Shown piece after piece: positions 55,112 to 63,780 of a DNA stretch of 64,000 nt. The DNA lies in assembly GCA_946497695.1 (NCBI GenBank), contig CAMMLJ010000005.1:1-64000 (forward strand), written 5' to 3'. Position 1 is the stretch's first letter. Every line of letters starts with the position of its first letter. Under the pieces are notes generated by a model. It saw only the letters and a program-made list of their open reading frames with translations. It was not told where the DNA came from and did no database searches. The translations under genes were made by a program, and so were the position numbers. The DNA comes from an uncultured Clostridium sp. (lineage in GTDB: Bacteria; Bacillota; Clostridia; TANB77; CAG-508).

Positions 55112-55786
55112 TTATTTAAGATATGTAGAGCCTTGATATTTTGCTGCAATCCAGCCGCTAGGTATTCTAACCCAAATATCTCCATTTAAGTTTTTAACTT
55201 CTTGAACTGTTACTCTAGTTCTTTCTTTTAAAGTTGCATTTTCTTGATTTAATGCATTCTTTTGTCCATCTGCTGTTAATTCACTTCTTAATTTACGTCT
55301 TGCATCTGTTCCAGCTCCGTCTCTTACTTTTACATTAGTAGTTAATGTATATGTAGTTCCAACTTTGTAGTCTCCTGTATTTAAGCCTAAAGCTTCATGA
55401 TTTTTTGGTCTTAAAACACAAACATATCCAGAAAAAGGTGTATCTCTGTAACCAACAGCTAATTTTTTTACACCATTTTGGTCATACCATCTTCCGTTTA
55501 CGTCTATTAAGCCTATATGTCCATATCCTCCACCATAATTTGAGCCATATACTAATACATCTCCTGGCTGAGGTTTTGTATTATTAGCTAATTTAGTAAA
55601 ATAATCTTTTGGATAATCTGTAGCCCAATCTTTTGCGTTTCCATAAGCTTTAAAAGATTTTCCAAATACTTTATATAAGTATTGCTGTATTAAAGAAACA
55701 CATTGCCCTTTATACTTATTGTTTGGTTCTGGATTAGCTACGCTTCCTTGTGCTAGTCCCCAACTTCCAAAATCTGCCAAATTCAT
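55112..55786 (-). CDS. Phage endolysin: CHAP peptidase plus SH3 domain
   Basis: The 224-residue protein has an N-terminal CHAP domain with the catalytic cysteine in YKGQCVSLIQQYL and histidine in GYGHIGLID, then a C-terminal SH3-like wall-binding domain (about 145-224: YTLTTNVKVRDGAGTDARRK ... DIWVRIPSGWIAAKY). It lacks a signal peptide, so release needs the neighbouring holin. It cuts peptidoglycan peptides at host lysis. Confidence 0.93.
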   Translation of the reverse strand: MNLADFGSWGLAQGSVANPEPNNKYKGQCVSLIQQYLYKVFGKSFKAYGNAKDWATDYPKDYFTKLANNTKPQPGDVLVYGSNYGGGYGHIGLIDVNGRWYDQNGVKKLAVGYRDTPFSGYVCVLRPKNHEALGLNTGDYKVGTTYTLTTNVKVRDGAGTDARRKLRSELTADGQKNALNQENATLKERTRVTVQEVKNLNGDIWVRIPSGWIAAKYQGSTYLK

Positions 55787-55789
55787 ATG

Positions 55790-56050
55790 CTATTCCTCCT
55801 TTTGTCCAATTTTCTTTAAATCTGCTATACCTCCAGCAGACATAGTTCCAAAAATACAAGTAACTATTGTTTCTAACACGCTCATGTCTTGTACGTGGAA
55901 ACAAATACATACAATACTTGCTACTATTGCAATTATTATGTTTTGCAAAGGTATCCACTTATTATCTATACTTGTTAATTTAGTTATTTGACCTGCCACT
56001 AATGTTAATGCTGTTATTATTAATGCTACTGTTATTTCCATATTTCTCAC
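55790..56050 (-). CDS. Phage holin
   Basis: The 86-residue protein has two membrane helices (about 5-25 and 38-58), a glycine/alanine-rich segment (CIFGTMSAGGIADLKK) and a charged tail. Position directly before the endolysin, with three bases between, fits a holin that opens the membrane at lysis. The exact holin class is not certain. Confidence 0.82.
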   Translation of the reverse strand: MRNMEITVALIITALTLVAGQITKLTSIDNKWIPLQNIIIAIVASIVCICFHVQDMSVLETIVTCIFGTMSAGGIADLKKIGQKEE

Positions 56051-56059
56051 TTCCTTTCT

Positions 56060-56485
56060 TTAGAAAAATTTTGATATTCCTAATGCACTTGCTACTATTG
56101 CTAATATTCCTGTTAAAATCCAAGATGCTATTTTGCTTTTACTATTTCGCCAATTGTTAGCATCTTTTATTACTGTTTCCTGTTCTATTTTTGTATCTAA
56201 TTTTTCGTATTTTTTCTCTAAATCGTTATATTTTTCTTTAAGTATCTCTGTTTCTTTACTATTTGCTGCATTACTTCTCATAATTGCTTCTTTGAAATTA
56301 ATACTTGTTTGCTTTAAATCTTCTGCTATAGTTTTTATCTGCTCTACAGTAACAGTTAAAGATTTATCTACATTATTCAGTACTCTTTCATTTTCTTTCG
56401 TTTTTTCTTCTAATGTATCTATTCTTTTAGTGTTAGACTTACTTCTTTCTTCTACTTTTGCCAATCTTTCTACTAAATTTTCCAT
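56060..56485 (-). CDS. XhlA-like phage lysis-associated protein
   Basis: The 141-residue protein is a long coiled coil (about 5-105) ending in one membrane segment (WILTGILAIVASALGISKFF). This is the layout of hemolysin XhlA-type phage proteins that work with holin and endolysin. It precedes the holin by nine bases. Confidence 0.75.
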   Translation of the reverse strand: MENLVERLAKVEERSKSNTKRIDTLEEKTKENERVLNNVDKSLTVTVEQIKTIAEDLKQTSINFKEAIMRSNAANSKETEILKEKYNDLEKKYEKLDTKIEQETVIKDANNWRNSKSKIASWILTGILAIVASALGISKFF

Positions 56486-56513
56486 AATATCTCCATTTTT
56501 ATATAAATAAATT

Positions 56514-56551
56514 AAAGAACATTAATAGTATTAAGCTTATTAATGTTCTTT
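56514..56551 (-). terminator. Terminator between tail and lysis genes
   Basis: AAAGAACATTAATA and TATTAATGTTCTTT form a perfect 14-base stem with a ten-base loop, with A/T runs on both sides. It falls between the 250-residue tail gene and the XhlA-like gene, so the lysis genes may be attenuated or have their own promoter. Confidence 0.8.
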
Positions 56552-56606
56552 TTATAATTCTAAATATTTTATTTTTTCTATATTTAATTAATATTTGCAT
56601 TCTTCT

Positions 56607-57353
56607 TTATATCAATTTAAATGTTAAGGTATTTTCATTTCCAGATTGATCTCTTACTTTTAATATGTTTTCTCCAACGACTGCACCTTTATAACTAGAT
56701 GTTATATTATTAATATCTCCCCATTGACTTACAGATAAAACACCAATTTCTCCATTTATATCATATTCAGCTAATGCTATATCATCATAAATCTTAAAAC
56801 TTATCTTACTATATCCATTTACAGCATCTCCAATAGTTTCATTTTCTCCATCTTTTACTGTAATTTCTGGGACTATATTGTCAAATATTACATATTGATA
56901 CATAGAATTATTTATGTCTGCATTTGTTAATTTTGTGCCAACATTTCCTGATGCATCAGCATAACCATAAACTTCAAATTGAATTTCACCTGTAGACAAC
57001 TCTAAATCTTCTGTTAATTTACAATCTGCATAATATGCCAATAAAGTACTGCTAGAGCTTTGTTCTCTATATGTTGCTATAAATTCCTTACTACCTATTT
57101 TAACTTTTGGCTCTACTTCTAACTGTTCTTTAAAATATATAAGCACTCTAACACTATCTCCTATTTTTGCATAATGTTTGTCTCTATTGTCTCCTGAGTC
57201 ACTATTGCGAACTATTCCTAAACTTGTATAAACAGGTGCTGTTGTATCTCCTTCTCTTTTAAATACTATTTCTCCCTTTTTTGCAAAGCCATTTACTTTA
57301 CTTCCGCTTATGTAAAAATTATTTATTTTTGTTCCATTTATTGCTGTTCTCAT
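56607..57353 (-). CDS. Phage tail appendage protein with Ig-like repeats (hypothetical)
   Basis: The 248-residue protein starts RTAINGTKINNFYISGSKVNGFAKKGEIVF, then has a beta-rich body with GDTTAPVY, IVPEITVKDGENET and RDQSGNENTLTF, the style of Ig-like or cadherin-like domains of phage fibres. I choose ATG 57353 (AGGTG upstream); a GTG at 57362 is possible. It is the last gene before the terminator. Confidence 0.65.
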   Translation of the reverse strand: MRTAINGTKINNFYISGSKVNGFAKKGEIVFKREGDTTAPVYTSLGIVRNSDSGDNRDKHYAKIGDSVRVLIYFKEQLEVEPKVKIGSKEFIATYREQSSSSTLLAYYADCKLTEDLELSTGEIQFEVYGYADASGNVGTKLTNADINNSMYQYVIFDNIVPEITVKDGENETIGDAVNGYSKISFKIYDDIALAEYDINGEIGVLSVSQWGDINNITSSYKGAVVGENILKVRDQSGNENTLTFKLI

Positions 57354-57362
57354 TTTAAACAC

Positions 57363-57539
57363 CTACCAGTAATATATGTTATTAGGATTGGCTGCACTTT
57401 GAGATATTGCAGTTTGCTCATCAGCTACTTTTATACAATTAACACTTATACCGTCTTCTCCTGGATCTCCTTTTTCTCCTTTTATAATTGGAATTTCTTC
57501 AAACTCACCTTTTTCATTTCGTATACGTATTACAGACAT
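57363..57539 (-). CDS. Small collagen-like phage protein, 58 aa
   Basis: A 58-codon frame (MSVIRIRNEKGEFEEIP ...) carries KGEKGDPGEDG, a short Gly-X-Y run, then a cysteine-containing tail ending NNIYYW. It overlaps the previous stop as TAAATG and is followed at once by the next gene. It looks like a miniature tail fibre. Confidence 0.75.
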   Translation of the reverse strand: MSVIRIRNEKGEFEEIPIIKGEKGDPGEDGISVNCIKVADEQTAISQSAANPNNIYYW

Positions 57540-57758
57540 TTATTCATCAACCTCTTCTTCAATATATATTTTATCCATATCTTCTTTTTTAAAATTTTCT
57601 GACACAAAAATTGTTGTAGTATAATACGGAATGTGTTCATTTACTTTCATTCCGTATTCATCAATATATTCTTTTTTATATGTATCGTTTTTATTTCTAA
57701 TTTTCTTTCCTCTGTCTGCTACTATCATTTTGGGTTCTGTATAATCAAAAAATTGCAT
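57540..57758 (-). CDS. Small phage protein, 72 aa
   Basis: The protein MQFFDYTEPKMIVADRGKK ... has a charged, acidic C-terminus (YIEEEVDE) and no recognised domain. It lies between the BspA-like fibre gene and the small collagen-like gene with AGGAGG upstream, so it is part of the fibre cluster. Confidence 0.7.
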   Translation of the reverse strand: MQFFDYTEPKMIVADRGKKIRNKNDTYKKEYIDEYGMKVNEHIPYYTTTIFVSENFKKEDMDKIYIEEEVDE

Positions 57759-57769
57759 TCTTATACCTC

Positions 57770-58507
57770 CTACTCAACATTCCAGCCCTTACTAGTTGCA
57801 ATAGCTATTTCTTCTGTTGTTAATTTTGCTTTAAGTATAGAACCTAATATTAATCTTTGAACTTGACAACCTTTCGACTTAATATCATATAATTTATTTA
57901 TTACATTCATTAAACTGTCATGATCCAAATTTGTTTGTGATAAATTTAAAGTATAATTACTAAAATTAGCCTCACTACTAGTTAAATAGCCTTTTCCTAA
58001 ATTTTTTAATCCTAAAAATTTGTTTAACTTAGAATCATTGTCTACAATTCCAGTTATATTTGTAGCGCTATCAGCATTTACTTCTCCTATGCTTTCTAGT
58101 TTTGGACACACAATAAATAAATAACTCATATCTGTTGCTTTAATTGTATTAAGATTCGGAATTGTTTTTAATTCTTTACAGTCATTAAACATACCTGCTG
58201 CATCTGTTACATTAGATAAATCTAGTTCTGGTACAGTTACTATACTTGATTGATAGAATAGAGTTCTAGTATTAGTTGCCTTACTAAAATCAATTTTTGG
58301 TATAGTCTTAAATAATGTTTGTGCCTTCACATTCCCACTAACGCTACTAAAAAAATAATCATATATCGATTCTTCGCTTCCACTTTGAATGTTTTGGATT
58401 TCTGTATCAAAATTCGAAGCTAATATTTTATCTGAAGTCCCCTTTTTTTCTCTTATAGAGTTAGCTACATCTGTCAAAAAATTTTTGAGAGTATCTGTTC
58501 TTGCCAT
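57770..58507 (-). CDS. Phage tail fibre with BspA/DUF285-like leucine-rich repeats
   Basis: The 245-residue protein starts LKNFLTDVANSIREKKGTSDKI, a common phage fibre N-terminus, then has short repeats of the type LDLSNVTDAAGMFNDCKELKTIP and IKATDMSYLFIVCPKLESI, as in BspA-like (DUF285) surface repeats, and ends EEIAIATSKGWNV. It likely binds host surface structures. It overlaps the collagen-like gene by one base. Confidence 0.8.
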   Translation of the reverse strand: MARTDTLKNFLTDVANSIREKKGTSDKILASNFDTEIQNIQSGSEESIYDYFFSSVSGNVKAQTLFKTIPKIDFSKATNTRTLFYQSSIVTVPELDLSNVTDAAGMFNDCKELKTIPNLNTIKATDMSYLFIVCPKLESIGEVNADSATNITGIVDNDSKLNKFLGLKNLGKGYLTSSEANFSNYTLNLSQTNLDHDSLMNVINKLYDIKSKGCQVQRLILGSILKAKLTTEEIAIATSKGWNVE

Positions 58508-59173
58508 TAATATTCCTCCTTTAAAGCAGAAGATATAGCATTAGTAATAGCGTTTTTAACAAAAGTTTCATCTACGAATCCACTATCATTTTCTAATTCG
58601 CTCGTTTTGCTAGGTATACCTGTTGCTTCTCCTTCTGGATCTATCCATACTTCTACACTTTCATCTTTAGGTTCTTCTTGTCCAATATAGATTTGCTGTA
58701 TCCCTAAATCTTTTAAGTTTTTATTGTTTAAAAGTTCAACGTTGTTAATTTTAGGCTTATTCGTTAAATCGTTATAATTAGATGTTCCTTGACTTCCTCC
58801 TGCCCCGTTTTTAGCTTTAATGTAAACTATTGTATTAGAACCATCACTTTTGTTTATTGTGATTGGAGTTACAGTATATCCTGCCTCTTCGCTTATTATT
58901 CCTGTAGTTATTTCGGTAATACTAATTCCATCTTTTCCATCAGTACCTGCTACTCCTGGATCTCCTTTTTCTCCTGGCTGTCCTGGTGTTCCTGGTTCCC
59001 CTTGCGGTCCTTGTGGTCCTTGTGGTCCTTGCTGTCCGTCAGCTCCTTTTAACATTTCTTTTGCATTTGCTACAGTTATTTTTTTTAGTTGTGTTATCTT
59101 GCACAATTACTAATATGTCTGTATCTTTTAAATTTAATGCTTCTATTAATTCAGATATTTTCTTATCTGCCAT
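58507..59173 (-). CDS. Collagen-like tail fibre, frameshifted at an A8 run
   Basis: The 199-residue frame (58507-59106) holds a Gly-X-Y run (GADGQQGPQGPQGPQGEPG and GEKGDPGVAGTDGKDG) then a typical fibre end (YNDLTNKPKINNVELLNNKNLKDLGI). Upstream, in another frame, ATG 59173 opens MADKKISELIEALNLKDTD, the usual start of such fibres, which runs into the same TKKITVANAKEML only if the eight-A run at 59079-59086 had seven. So the gene is broken by one base or read through by slippage. It forms a trimeric adhesin at the tail tip. Confidence 0.8.
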
Positions 59174-59177
59174 TTTT

Positions 59178-59354
59178 CTACACCTCAACAATTAATTCTT
59201 CGTTATTTTCGGTATTCAATACAAAATTATCTTCTGTTAACAATCTTGATATTGAATTATCTTCTAATTTTATTTTTAACTTAAATTTAGATTTTGTATA
59301 AATTTTCGAAGGTTCTATTATTATTTCTTTGAAGAATGTATCTCTTTCTTCCAT
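59178..59354 (-). CDS. Small phage tail protein, 58 aa
   Basis: From ATG 59354 (AGGAAG upstream), which overlaps the stop of the DUF859-type gene as TAATG, the protein is 58 residues: MEERDTFFKEIIIEPSKIY ... It is beta-rich and acidic with no recognised domain. A longer frame to 59372 is less likely. Confidence 0.65.
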   Translation of the reverse strand: MEERDTFFKEIIIEPSKIYTKSKFKLKIKLEDNSISRLLTEDNFVLNTENNEELIVEV

Positions 59355-60448
59355 TAAATGCACTTCCTCCATTTTCCATCTTTTTTTATCATAAAAATAG
59401 CTTTTTTAGGTGTTTGGTCTGCGATATAATATATTACTTTAGCTCTTTTTCTTGTTTGATCTTGAGTAAAATAATGTGCTGTTTTTTGATTTCCATTAAA
59501 TGTACATTGTACCTTTTTAGAGCTTGTCCAATCCTGTTGTCCGTTATTTGTTATTAATATAAATTCTACAGTTGTTTTATTAAAACTTGTTAAAGCTTTG
59601 TACAACTTGTCTAAATCATCTTGAGTGAATGTAAATACTAAATTATTTGATTCCAAATATCTTCGTTCTACTATTATCTTATCTTCAACTTTTATTGTTA
59701 AATAATTCAAATGATTTGATTCGTTCGTCTTCGTTATATTAACAACGTCTCCAAAAAAGAAATCATTTAAACTCGTAAATTTAGCAATATCTAATGTTCT
59801 AACATTAAATATATTAGAGTATGTATCTATTCCGTTTACGGTAGCTTTTAATTGTACTGTATAATTCGTATTTGGTGTTAAGCTATATATTCCAAATGTT
59901 GCTTCTTTATACCAATTTCCCCAATAAGGATTAATATTTTGCCATTCTCCATTATTTAATTTATATTGAATAGCATCCACATTTTTATCTAAATTATAAT
60001 AAACATCAAATAAATTTAATCCAACATTTTGAATTTCTATATTACTAAAGCTTGCTTGTCTAGCAATTTGTGTAAGCCATACAGTTTGTTTAGCTTCACC
60101 CCAAAGCGGTCCATAACCAGATCCACTAGGTAAATCTCCAGATGCTGCAATTTCAATACTTAAACTTCCGTCCCAATTATGTCCGATATTATCTACTGTA
60201 GCACTTACAAGTTGTACAACAGAACCAGGGCTTAAGCTTATATTTAATGTATTGCTAAACTCTCTTCCTGCAATCCACAATCTTTGTGTCTTATTGTTTG
60301 CCCAAGAAGTATGCGAATTACATTTAATATATGATGTAGCTCTTACAGAAGAAGTGTTAGCCTGTTGATTAATATTAAATTCTTCCCACTCAATGTAGTA
60401 TTCGTAAGCTTCATTATGTTGAGTTACATAACCATTAATTCTATTCAT
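59354..60448 (-). CDS. Phage minor structural protein, DUF859-like
   Basis: The 364-residue protein opens INGYVTQHNEAYEYYIEWEE with alternating beta strands (VRATSYIKCNSHTSWANN, SVVQLVSATVDNIGHNWDGSLSIEI), the DUF859 style of siphophage minor structural proteins, then a fibronectin-type domain (NIEIQNVGLNLFDVYYNL ... LTPNTNYTVQLKATVNG). It is probably a tail-tip or fibre component. Confidence 0.75.
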   Translation of the reverse strand: MNRINGYVTQHNEAYEYYIEWEEFNINQQANTSSVRATSYIKCNSHTSWANNKTQRLWIAGREFSNTLNISLSPGSVVQLVSATVDNIGHNWDGSLSIEIAASGDLPSGSGYGPLWGEAKQTVWLTQIARQASFSNIEIQNVGLNLFDVYYNLDKNVDAIQYKLNNGEWQNINPYWGNWYKEATFGIYSLTPNTNYTVQLKATVNGIDTYSNIFNVRTLDIAKFTSLNDFFFGDVVNITKTNESNHLNYLTIKVEDKIIVERRYLESNNLVFTFTQDDLDKLYKALTSFNKTTVEFILITNNGQQDWTSSKKVQCTFNGNQKTAHYFTQDQTRKRAKVIYYIADQTPKKAIFMIKKDGKWRKCI

Positions 60449-60457
60449 ATTTTACTC

Positions 60458-61096
60458 CTAATCAAAATAAACCAAGCCAATATCTCCCTCTTTTCCTTGA
60501 GAATCATCGGCTTGGTTATGAAATATTTTTAATCTAGAATTTAAGAAATAAGCACTACCATCTTCTACTTTAGCTAATAATTCTTCTAATTCTGATAGTT
60601 TTACATTCCATTCTTGTTCAATGAAATCCCATATAGTATCAAAATCTAAAAATGTCCTTCTATCTTGAAAATCTGTAATACCACTTGCAGACGTTCTAAA
60701 TCTAGCTAATTCGTACTGATATGTTCCAGCATTGTTTTTTACAATATTATTTTGTGTTAGCGTTGGATAATTGCTAGCATTTTTAATTATTTTGTAGTCT
60801 GCTTGTAAGAAACTGTCTGATGTATTAACTGCATCTAAATTTATTTCTAAAACTAACGAACAATATTGACTATCTGTATCTGTTACAATATCTCTACCAG
60901 AATCTTCTTCTAAAAATCTTCCTTGTATGCAGATAGCCCCAGAAGCGATATGTATATTACTTCCAGTTGTTGTTATTTCCATTCCTTCTTTATAATTATT
61001 GCTAACTCCATTTCTTCCGTGTAAGAAAGTATTAATAAAAAGAGCAAATATTTGATTTCCAAATATCTGCTCCGAAAAAACATGTCCTTTTAACAT
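60458..61096 (-). CDS. Phage tail/baseplate protein, 212 aa
   Basis: The protein starts MLKGHVFSEQIFGNQIFALFINTFLHGRNGVSNNYKEGMEI and has GAICIQGRFLEED and ELARFRTSASGITDFQDRRTF, a motif set typical of phage baseplate upper or tail-fibre-anchor proteins. It overlaps the lectin-bearing tail gene by one base (TAATG). Confidence 0.75.
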   Translation of the reverse strand: MLKGHVFSEQIFGNQIFALFINTFLHGRNGVSNNYKEGMEITTTGSNIHIASGAICIQGRFLEEDSGRDIVTDTDSQYCSLVLEINLDAVNTSDSFLQADYKIIKNASNYPTLTQNNIVKNNAGTYQYELARFRTSASGITDFQDRRTFLDFDTIWDFIEQEWNVKLSELEELLAKVEDGSAYFLNSRLKIFHNQADDSQGKEGDIGLVYFD

Positions 61097-62790
61097 TACT
61101 TATTTTTCCTTTCCTTTTTTAGTTTATCTATAAAGCTTATTCTTATATTTCCACAAGTATATTTATACATTTTGCTTCCTTTTTGTTTAGTAACTGCAGA
61201 AATATATGTATCATAAATCAAAGATTCTTTTGTCTTAATCGTTATCGGTGTTCCGACTTTAATTTCTCTATCGTAATAATCGAATGTAACATTGTGATTA
61301 TATGCATTTCCTTTGAATGTATCTAAAGCTTTTTGTTTTGCATCTTCTACGTTTTCTGCATACACTACTTCTGTTTTCCCTTCTGCTCTATTTTCGTCTA
61401 GCATATCTTCTGTTGTAGTTCTGTCTGTTTTTAAATATAATGTATATCTGCTACCATCTTTTGCTATTACTACTACTTTAGATACTACATCTGTTTCAAA
61501 AACTTCTGTATAGTTTGAAATTGGTTGAGCATTAACATCAATTAATTCTTTTTTAATTTCTTTATTCTCTATTTCAATTACTAGCTTTTTATTTTCTAAA
61601 AATACGTTATATGTAATATTATAATTTTGAGTACAGTTTGTCATGAATGTATGCAAATTGTATATATCATTTTGAACATCTACTATTGCAGGAACAGACA
61701 CATCTAATTTAGTATGTGTTTTTACTCTTATTTCTAGATAATCTCGATTCATTAATATATCTTCATTATTGATAAAGTTCTTATTAATTTGTTCTGCTAT
61801 ATAATCCTCGATACCTTCGTATCGCATTATCTCTTCATCTATTTTTTCTAGTATCCATAATTCTTGCGTACTACCTTCTACATATTCCCATATTTCTATA
61901 TTTCCACCATTTGAAGCGTTTGCACTAGTTAAATCTATAACAAAATTCGTAGTTGCTAGATAGATTGAATAAGAATTATTATCTCTTTTTGTAAATGTCC
62001 ATTTTTGTGCTGCATTGTCTGTATCGTCCCACATTTGTACATTAGTACCGTTTGCAAATGTGGCTCCTAAAACATCTGCCACTTTTCCTGACCTAATATT
62101 AGCTATTTTATATGTTCCGTCTGCTCTTTTAGTTATTTTAAACTTTTGTGCATTACTATTGTTAGTTTCGTAAACTTGTAAATTAGCTCCTGCTTCTTGT
62201 GAATCATTTAATACATCAAATACAAAATTATAATTTAACTTACTATGTATTCTATAATATCCTTCTTCTATTTCATTTGTAGTTAATATATTTTGATTTA
62301 AAACAATATTTTGATCAAACATATTAGTAATATATTTAATAATATATTGATATAGTTTAGATCCATTTTCGTTTTGTATTTCTTGAATAATTCCCCAATA
62401 TTTTATTTCTGCATTTTCTTTTATCATTACTATGTCATTCGCTTTTGCTGTTGTTTTCTTTAATACATTCACTGTAGTATTTGCATTTGTTTCTTCGTCT
62501 ATATTTATTTCGTAATTAGACAATTCAACGATATCTTTAACACTAAAATCTTTATAATCAAATATATACATATATGTATCGTCTGTTGTTATTTTAATTT
62601 GTTCTTGTTTTAAAATCCTAATATCTATATCTGTTGTATTTGTTGTATCTCCATCTACACAAGAAATTTGTGCATTATATATTCCACCAGTTTCGGGTGC
62701 AGTTAGCTCTACTTCATATTCGTCAGTTGCTTCGTTATATGTTGCATTGTATGATTTATTATTAAACTTAACTGTTACACTTCTTGTCAT
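61096..62790 (-). CDS. Phage tail protein with inserted ricin-type lectin
   Basis: The 564-residue protein follows Dit and its flanks (about 60-170 and 320-560: DDTYMYIFDYKDFSVKDIVELSNYEINI ... ITIKTKESLIYDTYISAVTKQKGSKMYKYTCGNI) fit the tail-hub/Tal-like Gp37 family. Residues 175-318 form a ricin B-type beta-trefoil with three repeats and QxF/W ends (NAQKFKI, AAQKWTF, TQELWIL). The lectin probably binds cell-surface glycans. I see no peptidase domain. Confidence 0.85.
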   Translation of the reverse strand: MTRSVTVKFNNKSYNATYNEATDEYEVELTAPETGGIYNAQISCVDGDTTNTTDIDIRILKQEQIKITTDDTYMYIFDYKDFSVKDIVELSNYEINIDEETNANTTVNVLKKTTAKANDIVMIKENAEIKYWGIIQEIQNENGSKLYQYIIKYITNMFDQNIVLNQNILTTNEIEEGYYRIHSKLNYNFVFDVLNDSQEAGANLQVYETNNSNAQKFKITKRADGTYKIANIRSGKVADVLGATFANGTNVQMWDDTDNAAQKWTFTKRDNNSYSIYLATTNFVIDLTSANASNGGNIEIWEYVEGSTQELWILEKIDEEIMRYEGIEDYIAEQINKNFINNEDILMNRDYLEIRVKTHTKLDVSVPAIVDVQNDIYNLHTFMTNCTQNYNITYNVFLENKKLVIEIENKEIKKELIDVNAQPISNYTEVFETDVVSKVVVIAKDGSRYTLYLKTDRTTTEDMLDENRAEGKTEVVYAENVEDAKQKALDTFKGNAYNHNVTFDYYDREIKVGTPITIKTKESLIYDTYISAVTKQKGSKMYKYTCGNIRISFIDKLKKERKNK

Positions 62791-62792
62791 AT

Positions 62793-63650
62793 CTAAACCA
62801 CCTTATAGTATGCGTAGACGCTAACTTCTGCATTTAATATTTCGTTATCTGCAGACATAATTAATTCACAAGATTTTCCTTTTGGAAATTTAATAACATT
62901 ATTATTAGACGGATCTATATTGTCTAGTTCGAATAAATCTGTATAAGTTCCATCTGTATTTTCTTTTCTAATATAGAAACTATTTTCTTGTGTACAATAT
63001 TCAAAAGCCTCATATTCTTGTAAAGTTACGTTTACTTCTACTTCTTGATATACTTGTCCTTCAACTTTTAATGTTAACATTGGATTTGTAACAGGACCTT
63101 TGATTTTAATTAAAACTGGCGCTGGTACGTGACCTTTGTTAATATATTCTAATGTTCTATTGTTATAATCAACAAATTTACTATCCCATTTGAAATCCCA
63201 TCGAATTTCATTAGCCTGCGCAGATGTAGAATATATAGTTTTATTCTCTTCATACCACAAGCTTAAACAATCAAATGTGATTGGACATTTTAGTATTCCA
63301 TCTACATCTATTTGCCCTTTTCCAATACTTTGTATATTTACATCTTTTAAGTATTCTTTGATTGGAAGATTTTTATATGGTATTTTATATCCAAACCTTA
63401 ATTTTTCAGAGCTTTCTATATAATCTACAAAACTTTTACAATTATCGTAGCAACTAAAATTGGCTGTTCCTGTTATTTGTCCTTGCTGTACATTTCTTAA
63501 AGTTTCGAAAAATGAATTTCCTATCTGTTCGTATGTAGTATTGTAAGAATATCCTAGTCCGTCAGGTTCAGATAGAAAACAAGAATTATATAAATCCATT
63601 AAATTAAATTCTTGTCCTTTTTCGTTAATAAGTCTAAATTGTCTTACCAT
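62793..63650 (-). CDS. Phage distal tail protein (Dit)
   Basis: The 285-residue protein starts RQFRLINEKGQEFNLMDLYNSCFLSEPDGLGYSYNTTY, the N-terminal ring of siphophage distal tail proteins, with a later galectin-like half (LTLKVEGQVYQEVEVNVTLQEYEAFEYCT). It sits at the tail tip and joins the tube to the hub. GGAGG precedes the start. Confidence 0.88.
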   Translation of the reverse strand: MVRQFRLINEKGQEFNLMDLYNSCFLSEPDGLGYSYNTTYEQIGNSFFETLRNVQQGQITGTANFSCYDNCKSFVDYIESSEKLRFGYKIPYKNLPIKEYLKDVNIQSIGKGQIDVDGILKCPITFDCLSLWYEENKTIYSTSAQANEIRWDFKWDSKFVDYNNRTLEYINKGHVPAPVLIKIKGPVTNPMLTLKVEGQVYQEVEVNVTLQEYEAFEYCTQENSFYIRKENTDGTYTDLFELDNIDPSNNNVIKFPKGKSCELIMSADNEILNAEVSVYAYYKVV

Positions 63651-63669
63651 TTTTTCCTCCAGTTAAATA

Positions 63670-63702
63670 AAAAAAGAACAGTTCAAAAACTGCTCTTCTA
63701 TC
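63670..63702 (-). terminator. Hairpin upstream of dit
   Basis: On the minus strand AGAGCAGT and AACTGTTCT pair (one G-T) and are followed by TTTTTTTATTT. It lies just before the Dit ribosome binding site, so complete termination would silence the tail genes; it may be partial or antiterminated. Confidence 0.6.
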
Positions 63703-63749
63703 GTATTTTTAAGACATATAATTAGTCTAGCAATAAAATAAAACGGCTT

Positions 63750-63775
63750 AAAATCTATTCTCGTAAGCCGCTTTT
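63750..63775 (-). terminator. Terminator after the small membrane protein gene
   Basis: On the minus strand CGGCTTA and TAAGCCG form a stem followed by TTTTATTTTATT, ten bases or so after the stop at 63781. Confidence 0.75.
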
Positions 63776-63780
63776 TTTCT

